Shown here one piece after another: positions 8,850-16,134 of a DNA stretch of 22,775 bases (positions within the stretch are counted from its first letter, which is position 1; the number at the start of each line of letters is the position of its first letter). This DNA is from Pseudopelobacter sp964601865. GTDB taxonomy: Bacteria; Desulfobacterota; Desulfuromonadia; Geobacterales; Pseudopelobacteraceae. Both the position numbers and the translations under genes were made by a program. The notes beneath the pieces were generated by a model that saw only the letters and a program-made list of their open reading frames with translations, ran no database searches and was not told the origin of the DNA. The stretch is taken from assembly GCA_964601865.1 (NCBI GenBank), contig CAZRPI010000055.1, positions 1 through 22,775 on the forward strand. Direction: 5' to 3'.

Positions 8850-9131
8850 GTGTTCGTCTACTGCCTGGAGCTCCACCTCTCCCTCTCCTGCAATTCGCTG
8901 AAGGGAAAGCGCGGCATCGTCAAGAGCATCCTGGGGCGCGGCCGCAACCGTTTCAATGTGGCCTGCGCCGAGATCGACCGTCAGGACAACCCTGGTGTGG
9001 CCGTACTGGGGTTTGTAACGGTCAGCCCTGATAAGACCATCGCGCGCTCTACCCTCGAACGTCTTGAAGACTGGATCTACGAGAACTGGTCCGACGTGGA
9101 AATCACCGGCGCGGAAATATCGGAGATTTGA
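8850..9131 (+). CDS. DUF503 family (YlxP-like) small protein
   Basis: A 93-aa protein with the DUF503 pattern: an N-terminal beta strand, then SLKGKRGIVKSIL, NRFNVACAEIDRQD and AVLGFVTVS. These match the family's SLKeKR, RNRFNVsvaEvd and vaVvs signatures. Function is not established; family members often sit with translation and ribosome-maturation genes such as infB and rbfA. The GTG start at 8850 is inferred from family length and from the asnS stop 2 bases upstream. Earlier in-frame starts would run through the asnS coding sequence and add unrelated residues. No strong ribosome-binding site is seen, which fits translational coupling to asnS. A tRNA promoter begins 22 bases after the stop. 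Confidence 0.88.
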   Translation: MFVYCLELHLSLSCNSLKGKRGIVKSILGRGRNRFNVACAEIDRQDNPGVAVLGFVTVSPDKTIARSTLERLEDWIYENWSDVEITGAEISEI

Positions 9132-9153
9132 TCCACCGGACCGCAGATTGCTC

Positions 9154-9182
9154 TTGACTTGCAGAAAGTTTTAGGTTATTTA
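9154..9182 (+). promoter_or_regulatory. Sigma70-type promoter of the tRNA-His gene
   Basis: TTGACT (9154-9159), 17-base spacer, TATTTA (9177-9182). The predicted start is about 6 bases before the tRNA 5' end, as expected for a dedicated tRNA transcription unit. Confidence 0.65.
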
Positions 9183-9195
9183 GAAAAACTCACAT

Positions 9196-9272
9196 GGTGG
9201 CTATGGTGAAGCGGTCAACACTTACGACTGTGACTCGTACATACGAGGGTTCGAATCCCTCTAGCCACCCCA
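9196..9272 (+). tRNA. tRNA-His (anticodon GUG)
   Basis: The full cloverleaf can be drawn by eye. The acceptor strand GGTGGCTA (9196-9203) pairs with TAGCCACC. The anticodon stem TACGA/TCGTA encloses the loop CTGTGAC, so the anticodon is GTG. The T arm is GAGGG-TTCGAAT-CCCTC, and CCA is encoded (9270-9272). The extra G at 9196 (position -1) opposite C73 is the identity element of tRNA-His. Promoter and terminator flank it closely, so it is a single-tRNA unit. No integrase gene or second attachment-like copy of its 3' end was seen downstream. Confidence 0.97.
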
Positions 9273-9281
9273 ACAATCCAG

Positions 9282-9311
9282 GCGTCTGAACCTGCTTCAG
9301 GCGCTTTTTTT
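9282..9311 (+). terminator. Intrinsic terminator after tRNA-His
   Basis: GCGTCTGAA (9282-9290) pairs with TTCAGGCGC (9296-9304), with one G-U pair and a 5-base loop, followed by seven T (9305-9311). Confidence 0.9.
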
Positions 9312-9575
9312 GTACTCTCCCCGGTTATTCCTCCCTCCCCTGCCACCAGGAAATCTTCACATCAGTGGGTAGAACGAATGGATGTTAACGGTTTCATTCA
9401 TTAAAAGCCATAACCACATCGGAGACAAGGCTGTATTCCGGGCAATTACTGGAAATCCTGAATCACCCCGAAGCCCCGCTTCCCGCTGGAGACGGGGCTG
9501 TTCTGCCCTTTCGGCTCTGATGCCCGCTTGTTCAATTCCTCCGTACTCCCATCAGCCAGGAAAAGGGAACTTCTT
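9312..9575. other. Non-coding stretch with one weak hairpin
   Basis: No convincing gene was found between the tRNA terminator and the promoter at 9576. AGCCCCG (9472-9478) can pair with CGGGGCT (9493-9499) around a 14-base loop, but no T-run follows, so it is not called a terminator. Confidence 0.5.
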
Positions 9576-9604
9576 TTGACTTTTGCGAAGGCCTCACTTA
9601 TACA
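9576..9604 (+). promoter_or_regulatory. Sigma70-type promoter for the 328-aa orphan gene
   Basis: TTGACT (9576-9581), 17-base spacer, TATACA (9599-9604). The predicted start at about 9611 lies downstream of an in-frame TTG at 9605, so that TTG cannot be the start on this transcript. It supports the later TTG at 9674. Confidence 0.6.
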
Positions 9605-9673
9605 TTGGGTAGCACAGTGCGAACGGTCGTCACTCCGTTCCCCGCTTCATACCGGTTTCACTGGAGGCAAACT

Positions 9674-10660
9674 TTGTTCAAGTTCCTGCAATCCATATTC
9701 GGAAAACACCCCTCGAAAGGCAATTACCCGGAGTCTCTGATAAATAACGCAATTGAACGCGCAGTGGAAGGAACGGATCCGTGGATTCGCGCCGTTTCAG
9801 GCTACAAGAAAAAATTACGCCCCGCGGTCCTGCGCGCCATCGATCATGTCGTGGCGCTGGTTGACGGCATGCCTCCACCCATTGCAATAACCCCGGACAG
9901 TTACGAAAACAATGAGCTGTTGAGAACCTTCTTCATCTCTACCGCCGATATGCTGAAGACCATCTCCAACGACAGGAATCTTGCGGATTTCCGGAAGAAT
10001 CAGGAGCGTGCCATGTCCGGCGTCCATGCGCTGCTGGTAATGGATAAGGATGAAAAGGGGGTCTTCGGCGTCGGATTATCAGGAGACATCATCCTGCATG
10101 ATGTGCCCCAGATTACAGTCAGTTTCGACGAGCACAGACTCGTCGGTATTTCGGAAAGCGAGAATGAAACCCGCCGATTGCTCAAACACAGGGCCTACGA
10201 TTATCTCCTGGGCCTGGCGCTTTCACGCATCACGGTTGTAAAAACGGAACGGGACCACCTTGATAAATACCGCGCGCTTCTTCGCTCAAAGCTTGCACTG
10301 CTCAAACGGGAGGGTTTTGCTTTCGACAAGAGCACTACTGACGGACCGCAGAATGTTGCCCAGGTGGAGCAGGAATTAGCCAGGATAGAATATCAGTTGC
10401 TGGATCTTGGAGGGGATGACCAGATGCTCAACGTTTATCTGGACATCCTGCTTGACGTACTGGGAAAACCGGAAGTGCAACTCTGGACGGAACACGAAGC
10501 CCTGATCAGGGACAGAATGGGGATCAAGCAGGCCGTGGCGACCGATGATATTCCGGAACTGCTGCTCGATATGCTGTATGACGTCAACGGGCGCAACATG
10601 GTGGTTTCATTGGTCTCAATTTCGGAGGATGCCATTTTCAACAGGGAGCTGAACTGGTAA
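9674..10660 (+). CDS. Unrecognised 328-aa cytoplasmic protein
   Basis: I do not recognise this family. The start is TTG at 9674, with CTGGAGG at 9661-9667 (6-base spacing) and a good promoter at 9576-9604. The protein begins MFKFLQSIFGKHP and has no signal peptide or membrane segment. It is rich in charged residues and predicted mostly helical. About 70 residues in lies an Asp/Pro segment (MPPPIAITPDSYENN), then LRTFFISTADMLKTISNDR. A coiled-coil-prone stretch follows at about residues 185-265 (RITVVKTERDHLDKYRALL and VAQVEQELARIEYQLLDLGG). It ends in an acidic/hydrophobic module with DIPELLLDMLYDVNGRN. It stands alone: a terminator lies upstream, no operon partner is evident, and the next gene begins 234 bases downstream. 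Coding is credible from length, start signals and composition; function is unknown. Confidence 0.75.
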   Translation: MFKFLQSIFGKHPSKGNYPESLINNAIERAVEGTDPWIRAVSGYKKKLRPAVLRAIDHVVALVDGMPPPIAITPDSYENNELLRTFFISTADMLKTISNDRNLADFRKNQERAMSGVHALLVMDKDEKGVFGVGLSGDIILHDVPQITVSFDEHRLVGISESENETRRLLKHRAYDYLLGLALSRITVVKTERDHLDKYRALLRSKLALLKREGFAFDKSTTDGPQNVAQVEQELARIEYQLLDLGGDDQMLNVYLDILLDVLGKPEVQLWTEHEALIRDRMGIKQAVATDDIPELLLDMLYDVNGRNMVVSLVSISEDAIFNRELNW

Positions 10661-10894
10661 TCCGCGGTAGCACATGACAGCACATCAAAAAATCCGAATT
10701 TCATAAGCAACAAATATGCTGAACGGCTTCATGATTCCATGTTATCCTGCAACTCATTAAGCCCGGAATGTCTATACGGGCCACTCCAACCTTGCGCATC
10801 GAATTTGCCGTCAGGCTGTAGCGGATTGTCCGGTTCAGAGGATTTTCCCAACGGAAATGGCTTGCGAGGTTTTCCGGGGTCATGAAAATAACGC

Positions 10895-13090
10895 ATGGAA
10901 CCATCCCGTTCAACAATGGAAGGCGGACTTTGCCGCCATACCCGTCCAATTCTGGACGTGGCTGAAAAACTGAGTCTGCAATCGTTTTTCCTTTCCATTC
11001 AAAGGGGGCTGGCGCTTGCTCTTCCCCTTGTCATGATAGGCGCCCTGGCGCTTCTGCTGCGCCACTTTCCCTTCCCCCCTCTTCTCGATTTTCTTGATTC
11101 CATATCAGGAAACAGCTGGCGCATCGCCTGCGACAATCTGATCTCCGGTTCCTTCGGGATCGCCTCGCTTGCAGTACTCTGCTCTTGCAGCGGAGCTCTG
11201 ACCATGCATTACAACCAGCGACACGTGGGCCAGTTCGTAAGCCCGATCATGTCGGTGGTTGTTATCCTGTCCTGCTTTTTCGTGGTAACGGCCCCTGCTG
11301 AATCCACTACGTGGAAAACCGTATTTTCAATGGACAGCGGTCTCCTTGTCGCGTTGTGCGTGGCGGCGTTGGGTTGCAACCTGTTTCTGCGTCTCTCCCA
11401 ATGCAGGCGTCTGCATCTATCCCTGGGCACGGCCGTCCACGATCCGCTGGTGCGGGATGTGTTCGTCGTAATGCCGGCAGCCATGCTGACCATAGCTGTA
11501 TTCGGCGGTCTCCGCACCATTCTGGTATTGAACGGTATCACTGATCTGCACGGCAGAATGGGTACATTTCTGGCAGGACTCTTTTCCCATGTCGGCAACG
11601 ATCTTGGAGTCGGTCTGCTGTATGCGGGGTTATGCCAGGTATTCTGGTTTTTCGGTGCCCATGGTCCCAACCTGCTGTATACCCTGGAGGTGAATTTCTT
11701 CCGACCGGCGGGGGCAGCCAATGCGGTTGCTGCGCTGTCGGGATACGATCCTGTTTTTGTGTTTACCAAGACGTTTTTTGACGCCTTTACCAGAATGGGG
11801 GGGTCTGGAAGCACCCTCTGCCTGATTATCGCCATCCTGCTGGCCAGTCGCGACGGAAGCAGCCGCAGGCTCTGCCTTTTTGCCCTGGTTCCCGCGCTGT
11901 GCAACGTAAACGAACCACTCCTGTTCGGTATTCCGCTGGTTCTGAACCCGGTCTATCTGATTCCTTTCGTGTTGACCCCCATAGTCCAGACTCTTGCGGC
12001 CTATGCGGCCACGGCACTTGACCTGCTGCCCCACACAACCTCTGACATGATCTGGACTACACCGCTCCTTGTTGGGGGATACGTGGCAACCGGTTCCGTT
12101 GCCGGCGTGGTCATGCAGTTGGTCAACCTGGCATTGGGAATACTCCTGTACTACCCCTTTGTGATCCTGTCAGGGCAGTTGAACGAGAGAAGTGGCAAAG
12201 CTATGCTGGCCGGGCTGTTACGGACAGCAACCGTCTGCAGCGGAGATCCCGGCAGCAAGAAATGCATCGACCGGCCCGGTGAAGAGGGCCGTCTGGCCAA
12301 GGCTTTGGCAGATGATCTGCGGGTTGCCCTGGAGCGTGATGACCAGCTTTTTCTGGAATACCAGCCCCAGATGGATGTGTCCGGCAACCGGGTTTACGGG
12401 GTTGAGGCGCTGTTGCGCTGGCATCATCCGGCCTTCGGCCCCATTCCCCCACCAGTTACCGTTGCGCTGGCCGAAGATACGGAGTGCATCGACCGCCTGG
12501 GGATGCGGGTTGTTGAGATGGCCTGTTGCCAACGGGCCGCCTGGCAAGAGCTGGTTTCTGATGATCTGCTCATGGCGGTGAACGTCTCACCCCATCAGCT
12601 GGAGGACCAGGATTTTGACCGTCGTGTCCTGTCGGTTCTCGCGGCAAGCGGTTTGCGCGTCGATCAGTTCGAAGTTGAGATAACCGAATCGACCGTCCTG
12701 ACACCAAGCACAGCCGCGGTCGATACGCTGCTTCGGCTCGGAAAGAACGGTGTGCATGTGGCGATCGACGACTTCGGCATGGGTCATACCTCCCTGCGTT
12801 ACCTCAACGAGATTCGGGTCGATACCATCAAACTGGATCGATCCCTGACCGATCGGCGCCGTGAGGGTATCAACGACCATATCGTGCACAGCATCGTTGA
12901 ATTGAGCAAAAGCCTGGGAATTACCACCATTGCCGAGGGAATTGAGAATGAGGAGCAATTGAACCGTTTCCTCGGACTGGGCTGCCAGATCTTTCAGGGG
13001 TATCTGTTCAGCAGGCCCCTGTCGGGAGATGATTGCCTGGCTTTCATCCTGGCGCGCACTGACTCCAAACGTAATGAATCGGGGGGATGA
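10895..13090 (+). CDS. Membrane PTS EIIC (cellobiose-type) / EAL c-di-GMP phosphodiesterase fusion
   Basis: A 731-aa inner-membrane protein. Residues about 20-430 form a multi-pass EIIC domain of the lactose/cellobiose PTS family. WFFGAHGPN (H256) and CNVNEPLLFGIPLVLNP (E340) match the conserved WFFGIHG and NINEPxxFGxP sugar-site motifs. Residues about 467-720 form a cytoplasmic EAL domain that hydrolyses c-di-GMP. Its catalytic and metal-binding set is intact: E504 in EALLRW, N563 in NVSPHQ, E595 in EITES, D625-D626 in DDFG, K646 in KLDRS, E681/E684 in AEGIE and Q701 in QGYLFSRPL. No EIIA or EIIB domain is attached and none lies in the window, so a sugar receptor controlling phosphodiesterase activity is more likely than a transporter. 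ATG at 10895 is the first in-frame ATG, but no good ribosome-binding site precedes it. ATG at 10916 is an alternative; both lie before the first membrane helix. Confidence 0.9.
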   Translation: MEPSRSTMEGGLCRHTRPILDVAEKLSLQSFFLSIQRGLALALPLVMIGALALLLRHFPFPPLLDFLDSISGNSWRIACDNLISGSFGIASLAVLCSCSGALTMHYNQRHVGQFVSPIMSVVVILSCFFVVTAPAESTTWKTVFSMDSGLLVALCVAALGCNLFLRLSQCRRLHLSLGTAVHDPLVRDVFVVMPAAMLTIAVFGGLRTILVLNGITDLHGRMGTFLAGLFSHVGNDLGVGLLYAGLCQVFWFFGAHGPNLLYTLEVNFFRPAGAANAVAALSGYDPVFVFTKTFFDAFTRMGGSGSTLCLIIAILLASRDGSSRRLCLFALVPALCNVNEPLLFGIPLVLNPVYLIPFVLTPIVQTLAAYAATALDLLPHTTSDMIWTTPLLVGGYVATGSVAGVVMQLVNLALGILLYYPFVILSGQLNERSGKAMLAGLLRTATVCSGDPGSKKCIDRPGEEGRLAKALADDLRVALERDDQLFLEYQPQMDVSGNRVYGVEALLRWHHPAFGPIPPPVTVALAEDTECIDRLGMRVVEMACCQRAAWQELVSDDLLMAVNVSPHQLEDQDFDRRVLSVLAASGLRVDQFEVEITESTVLTPSTAAVDTLLRLGKNGVHVAIDDFGMGHTSLRYLNEIRVDTIKLDRSLTDRRREGINDHIVHSIVELSKSLGITTIAEGIENEEQLNRFLGLGCQIFQGYLFSRPLSGDDCLAFILARTDSKRNESGG

Positions 13091-13322
13091 AAACGGAGGT
13101 CTTTTTACCCATAAGCTGCCGACGATCCATGTTTTCCTTTAAACGTCAGACCATTCTCAGCAGAAATCACGGGTATATTTGAAAACAGTGTGACGAGATG
13201 TTATTTGACTAAATATCAAGCATATAGCCATGATTATTTCAATCGTTCAATCAATGGAGCTTCCTGTTCATCTGATTTCACCAAGGAACACGCGACAGGA
13301 AAACACCGAGAGGGGGTAAACC

Positions 13323-14186
13323 ATGCGGTATCAGGAAGCCGTCAATCTGCCGTTCAACGCCCATGCCACGGGAGGTGATTTCCGTCCTGCCCGTCAGGGT
13401 GAGGTCGATCCCGGAGGCCCGGGGATCTGGTTCATCTTCCAGGGTGATACGCTGCTTCTGGAACAGGGGACGGAGATTGCTCCTTATGAGGGGGAATGTC
13501 CCCCCCGGACAGGAGAGTGCATCCGGAAACTCCTGATCGGAAGCTGGCGGGGTAAGCCGGTGCGGGTGCTGGAACTGGGCAGCGATGTCGGCATCCCCCC
13601 CGGATTCCTGGCGGAGCCGCTCCTGGCGACCTTCCTGCATGAGCGTCTTTCCGATGCTCTCCTCTCCCTTGCCGGCCTTGCCCAGCAGATCCTCAGTTGG
13701 GATAGGAGAAGCGCGGTCTGTTCCAGGTGCGGCGGCGGAAACGGAGTTATTGCCGGCACCTGGGGTAAGAGGTGCACGGCATGCGGCGCCGAACATTTCC
13801 CCCACATCCATCCCTGCACCCTCGTCCTGGTGAACCGGGGAGACGAACTCCTCCTCATCCGCAAGCCCGAATGGCCGGCTGGATACTACAGCATCCCCTC
13901 CGGTTTCTGTGATTTCGGCGAGTCCCTGGAGGAGTGCGCCGGTCGCGAGGTGCTTGAGGAGACCGGTATCCTGATCCGGAAACTCCGCTATGTGGGCAGC
14001 CAGAGTTGGCCCTTTCCGGCCCAGCTCATGACCGGCTTCACGGCGGAGTACGCGGGCGGCGAGATTGTCGTGGACCGGGAAGAACTGGAGGCTGCCGCCT
14101 GGTTCCACAGGGACCGTCTTCCTCCCACCTTTTCCGCATCAAGCATCGCCGGATGGATGCTGGAGACCTTTGGCAAACGGCGGTGA
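13323..14186 (+). CDS. nudC: NADH pyrophosphatase (Nudix hydrolase)
   Basis: Cleaves NAD(H) to NMN(H) and AMP. In some bacteria it also removes NAD caps from RNA 5' ends. A variable N-terminal domain is followed by a four-cysteine zinc ribbon (C133, C136, C151, C154). The Nudix box is complete from G194 to I216, with E200, R208, E209, E212 and E213. The NudC hallmark follows as SQSWPFP (226-232), where the family usually has SQPWPFP. At 287 aa it is slightly longer than the E. coli enzyme (257). ATG at 13323 follows an AGGGGG ribosome-binding site (13311-13316). It appears to be monocistronic; no clear promoter or terminator was found in the flanks. Confidence 0.95.
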   Translation: MRYQEAVNLPFNAHATGGDFRPARQGEVDPGGPGIWFIFQGDTLLLEQGTEIAPYEGECPPRTGECIRKLLIGSWRGKPVRVLELGSDVGIPPGFLAEPLLATFLHERLSDALLSLAGLAQQILSWDRRSAVCSRCGGGNGVIAGTWGKRCTACGAEHFPHIHPCTLVLVNRGDELLLIRKPEWPAGYYSIPSGFCDFGESLEECAGREVLEETGILIRKLRYVGSQSWPFPAQLMTGFTAEYAGGEIVVDREELEAAAWFHRDRLPPTFSASSIAGWMLETFGKRR

Positions 14187-14325
14187 TTCCCCTCTCCACC
14201 CTTTCTTCACCGGAGAGCCATGGCCATCCGGCCAAGTGGCATTTGCCGGGATGCTCGCCGGCCGGGATTGCAAACTTTCCGGGACCGGGTACATTCCATT
14301 CATGGTGCTTGTCACCCCTTTTACG

Positions 14326-14353
14326 GGAACATTTCAGTTCCGGAGATGTCTAA
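14326..14353 (+). promoter_or_regulatory. ECF-type promoter motif before the sigma gene
   Basis: GGAAC (14326-14330), 17 bases, GTCTAA (14348-14353). This has the form of promoters read by RpoE-like ECF factors (GGAAC -35, GTC/TCNAA-like -10). A close match lies before the secreted-protein gene at 16073. The predicted start falls almost on the sigma-factor ATG at 14360, implying a leaderless or nearly leaderless transcript. GGAAC and GTTCC (14337-14341) also form a short inverted repeat. Confidence 0.45.
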
Positions 14354-14359
14354 CACCAT

Positions 14360-14962
14360 ATGGCAACCGAAACCCACGCCAGCGACGACGCAACCCTGGC
14401 CCTGGCCTGCCGCCGGGGGGACATGGCTGCCTTCGAATGCCTGGTGCGGCGCCACCAGGGGATGCTGCTGAACATCGCCTTCCGGATTACCGGCGTGTAC
14501 GAGGACGCCTGCGAAATCGTCCAGGACTCGTTTGTCACCGCCTGGCGCAGGATCGACACCTTCCGCGGAGAATCCGCCTTCAGCACCTGGCTGACGGCAA
14601 TCGCCATCAACCTGTCCCGCAACCGGAGGCGGAACACCCTGGGAAGGAAAAGACATGAGGCGTACTCCCTGGACGCTTCGCCCGATGACTGCGACGTCAG
14701 CGTGCGACCCGACCCGCCGTCCGATGCGCCCTCGGCGCTGCAACAGATGGAGGAAGCCGAACTGCGCCGGATATTGAGCGGCTGTATCGATGCCCTGCCC
14801 ATCGAATTCCGCGAGGTACTGGTATTGCGGGACATGCGGGAACTGGCGTACACTGAGGTTGTGGAGGCGCTGGGAATCCGGGAGGGTACCGTCAAGTCGA
14901 GGCTGTTCAGGGCTCGTGAGGCGGTCAGGGATTGTCTGAAACGGGCGGTGGCACGGGGATGA
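14360..14962 (+). CDS. ECF (RpoE-like) RNA polymerase sigma factor
   Basis: A 200-aa group 4 sigma factor that directs RNA polymerase to a small regulon when released from its anti-sigma partner. Region 2 spans about residues 24-95 (AFECLVRRHQGMLLNIAFR, then EIVQDSFVTAWRRIDTFRGE and FSTWLTAIAINLSRNRRR). An acidic/Pro-rich linker follows. Region 4 spans about 139-195, with ALPIEFREVLVLRDMRELAY and the helix-turn-helix EALGIREGTVKSRLFRARE. The ATG at 14360 is needed to keep the start of region 2. No well-spaced ribosome-binding site is seen; GGAG lies 14 bases upstream. The stop overlaps the anti-sigma ATG (ATGA at 14959-14962), indicating translational coupling. A candidate self-recognised promoter lies directly upstream. 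Confidence 0.95.
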   Translation: MATETHASDDATLALACRRGDMAAFECLVRRHQGMLLNIAFRITGVYEDACEIVQDSFVTAWRRIDTFRGESAFSTWLTAIAINLSRNRRRNTLGRKRHEAYSLDASPDDCDVSVRPDPPSDAPSALQQMEEAELRRILSGCIDALPIEFREVLVLRDMRELAYTEVVEALGIREGTVKSRLFRAREAVRDCLKRAVARG

Positions 14963-15975
14963 AAACGCACGACGAGATAAGAAGACTCCTGCCGGCGTAC
15001 TGCGGCAACGACCTGGACCCCGAGGAAAAGGAACTGGTTGAGGAACACCTCCGCTCCTGCGCCGAATGCCGCGCCGGACTGGCGGACCTGGAACTGGCCA
15101 TGCGCCTGATCCACAGCACCCCCCAGGTGGACCCTCCTCCCTGGATGACCGCACGCATCATGGCCAGGGTGCTGGAGCACGCACCGGAAAGGAGAAGCTG
15201 GCTGCAGCGCATCTTCTTCCCGCTGCACGTCAAGGTTCCCCTGCAGGTCGTGGCGCTGCTGGTGGTCTGCGTCAGCAGCTACTACCTTTCCAGAACGGTG
15301 GAAACCGACTTGGGGCAGCAGCCCCAACCCGGACAGGTTCACATTGCACCGGAGTCGGCTCCGGCCGTTGCGCCGCCGGGGGAGCCTGCCGGGATGAAGC
15401 GGCAGACTCCCCCGGCGCGGGACAAGGCATTGCCGCCACAACCTGAAGCCGTGACCGCCAGGCCGGCCCCGCCATCAGCCGGACAACCGGAGGAGCATCC
15501 CCCCTTCCCTGCTCCGCGTCCGGTACGTCCCGCTGCTGAGGAAACGGCGCCCGGAGGCGCGATCCATCCAAAGCCGGCAATGACGCCGGAGTATTCCGAG
15601 GCGCGGCAGGCGCCGCCGGTCCGCTCCCATGAGCGTATTCCGGGCGCCGACTCCGCGATGAGGATGAAGGCCAACAGGGGCCTGGAAAGCCGGGAGAGTG
15701 TAGCCACCCGCGTCGTCCAACCGCTACGCCTGAGTCTCCGCCTCGATCCGGACGCCCCAGCATCGGCCTCCGAGACCGTACCCCTCGCCGTCATCCGTTC
15801 CGGAGGAACCCTTGTGCAGGACGGATACACACCACCTCCGCGCCGCCTGAAAACCCGCGTTCCGTCCGGACGCCTGCCGGAGCTGATCGAACGGCTGGAG
15901 CGTCTCGGCAGGATCGGCGGACACCCCACCCTCCCAAGCCAGGAGGGGATGGTCGAGGTTGACATCAGCTGGTGA
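14959..15975 (+). CDS. Membrane anti-sigma factor with zinc-finger (zf-HC2) domain
   Basis: Predicted partner that holds the preceding ECF sigma factor inactive at the membrane. The cytoplasmic N-terminus carries the anti-sigma zinc motif H30-x3-C34-x2-C37 (EEHLRSCAECR). One transmembrane helix lies at about residues 93-110 (VPLQVVALLVVCVSSYYL). A long Pro/Ala-rich periplasmic linker (about 115-250) and a folded C-terminal part (about 255-338) follow, ending in LKTRVPSGRLPELIERLERL. This tail somewhat resembles DUF4349-like modules, which I state only tentatively. The start at 14959 overlaps the sigma stop. An earlier in-frame start at 14932 would lie inside the sigma gene without reason. The 338-aa length, with a large periplasmic part, suggests it senses an envelope signal. 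Confidence 0.88.
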   Translation: MKTHDEIRRLLPAYCGNDLDPEEKELVEEHLRSCAECRAGLADLELAMRLIHSTPQVDPPPWMTARIMARVLEHAPERRSWLQRIFFPLHVKVPLQVVALLVVCVSSYYLSRTVETDLGQQPQPGQVHIAPESAPAVAPPGEPAGMKRQTPPARDKALPPQPEAVTARPAPPSAGQPEEHPPFPAPRPVRPAAEETAPGGAIHPKPAMTPEYSEARQAPPVRSHERIPGADSAMRMKANRGLESRESVATRVVQPLRLSLRLDPDAPASASETVPLAVIRSGGTLVQDGYTPPPRRLKTRVPSGRLPELIERLERLGRIGGHPTLPSQEGMVEVDISW

Positions 15976-15999
15976 TGTCCGTTTTCGGATCGATCCTCT

Positions 16000-16029
16000 C
16001 GTAGAGACGCATTGCAATGCGTCTCTACG
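16000..16029. repeat. Perfect 30-bp palindrome (REP-like element)
   Basis: CGTAGAGACGCATTG (16000-16014) is followed directly by its exact reverse complement (16015-16029), with no loop and no T-run. It lies 25 bases after the anti-sigma stop. The GTAGAGACGC...GCGTCTCTAC form is like interspersed palindromic repeats that I recall from several bacterial genomes, including cyanobacteria. It could form a cruciform or a stable RNA hairpin that limits read-through or protects mRNA ends. Confidence 0.8.
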
Positions 16030-16072
16030 CCCCACCCTCTCCCCCTCATTTTTTCGGATGCCCATTTTTTCG

Positions 16073-16101
16073 GGAACCTTTTCACTCCTCCTCCTGTCCA
16101 A
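16073..16101 (+). promoter_or_regulatory. ECF-type promoter motif before the secreted-protein gene
   Basis: GGAAC (16073-16077), 18 bases, GTCCAA (16096-16101). Aligned with one gap to the motif at 14326-14353, both share GGGAAC, a following TTT-CA and GTCYAA. The predicted start at about 16108 gives a leader of about 27 bases containing the GGGAGG ribosome-binding site of the gene at 16135. Confidence 0.5.
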
Positions 16102-16134
16102 GGGGTAAAGACACCTTTAAGGGAGGAAAAAATC

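Noticed and set aside
9196..9575. Integration site for a mobile island at the tRNA-His 3' end
   Set aside because: No integrase gene, no duplicated 3' tRNA segment and no phage-type genes appear downstream in the window.
10729..10896. A 55-codon - strand open frame (MRYFHDPGKPRKPFPLGKSS...) in the space before the EIIC-EAL gene
   Set aside because: No recognised family and only a weak ribosome-binding site. Two - strand frames are open across the same region. It remains possible but unsupported.
13179..13200. Possible sigma70 promoter TTGAAA with a weak TATTTG box before nudC
   Set aside because: The -10 match is poor, and AT-rich sequence in this stretch makes chance matches likely.
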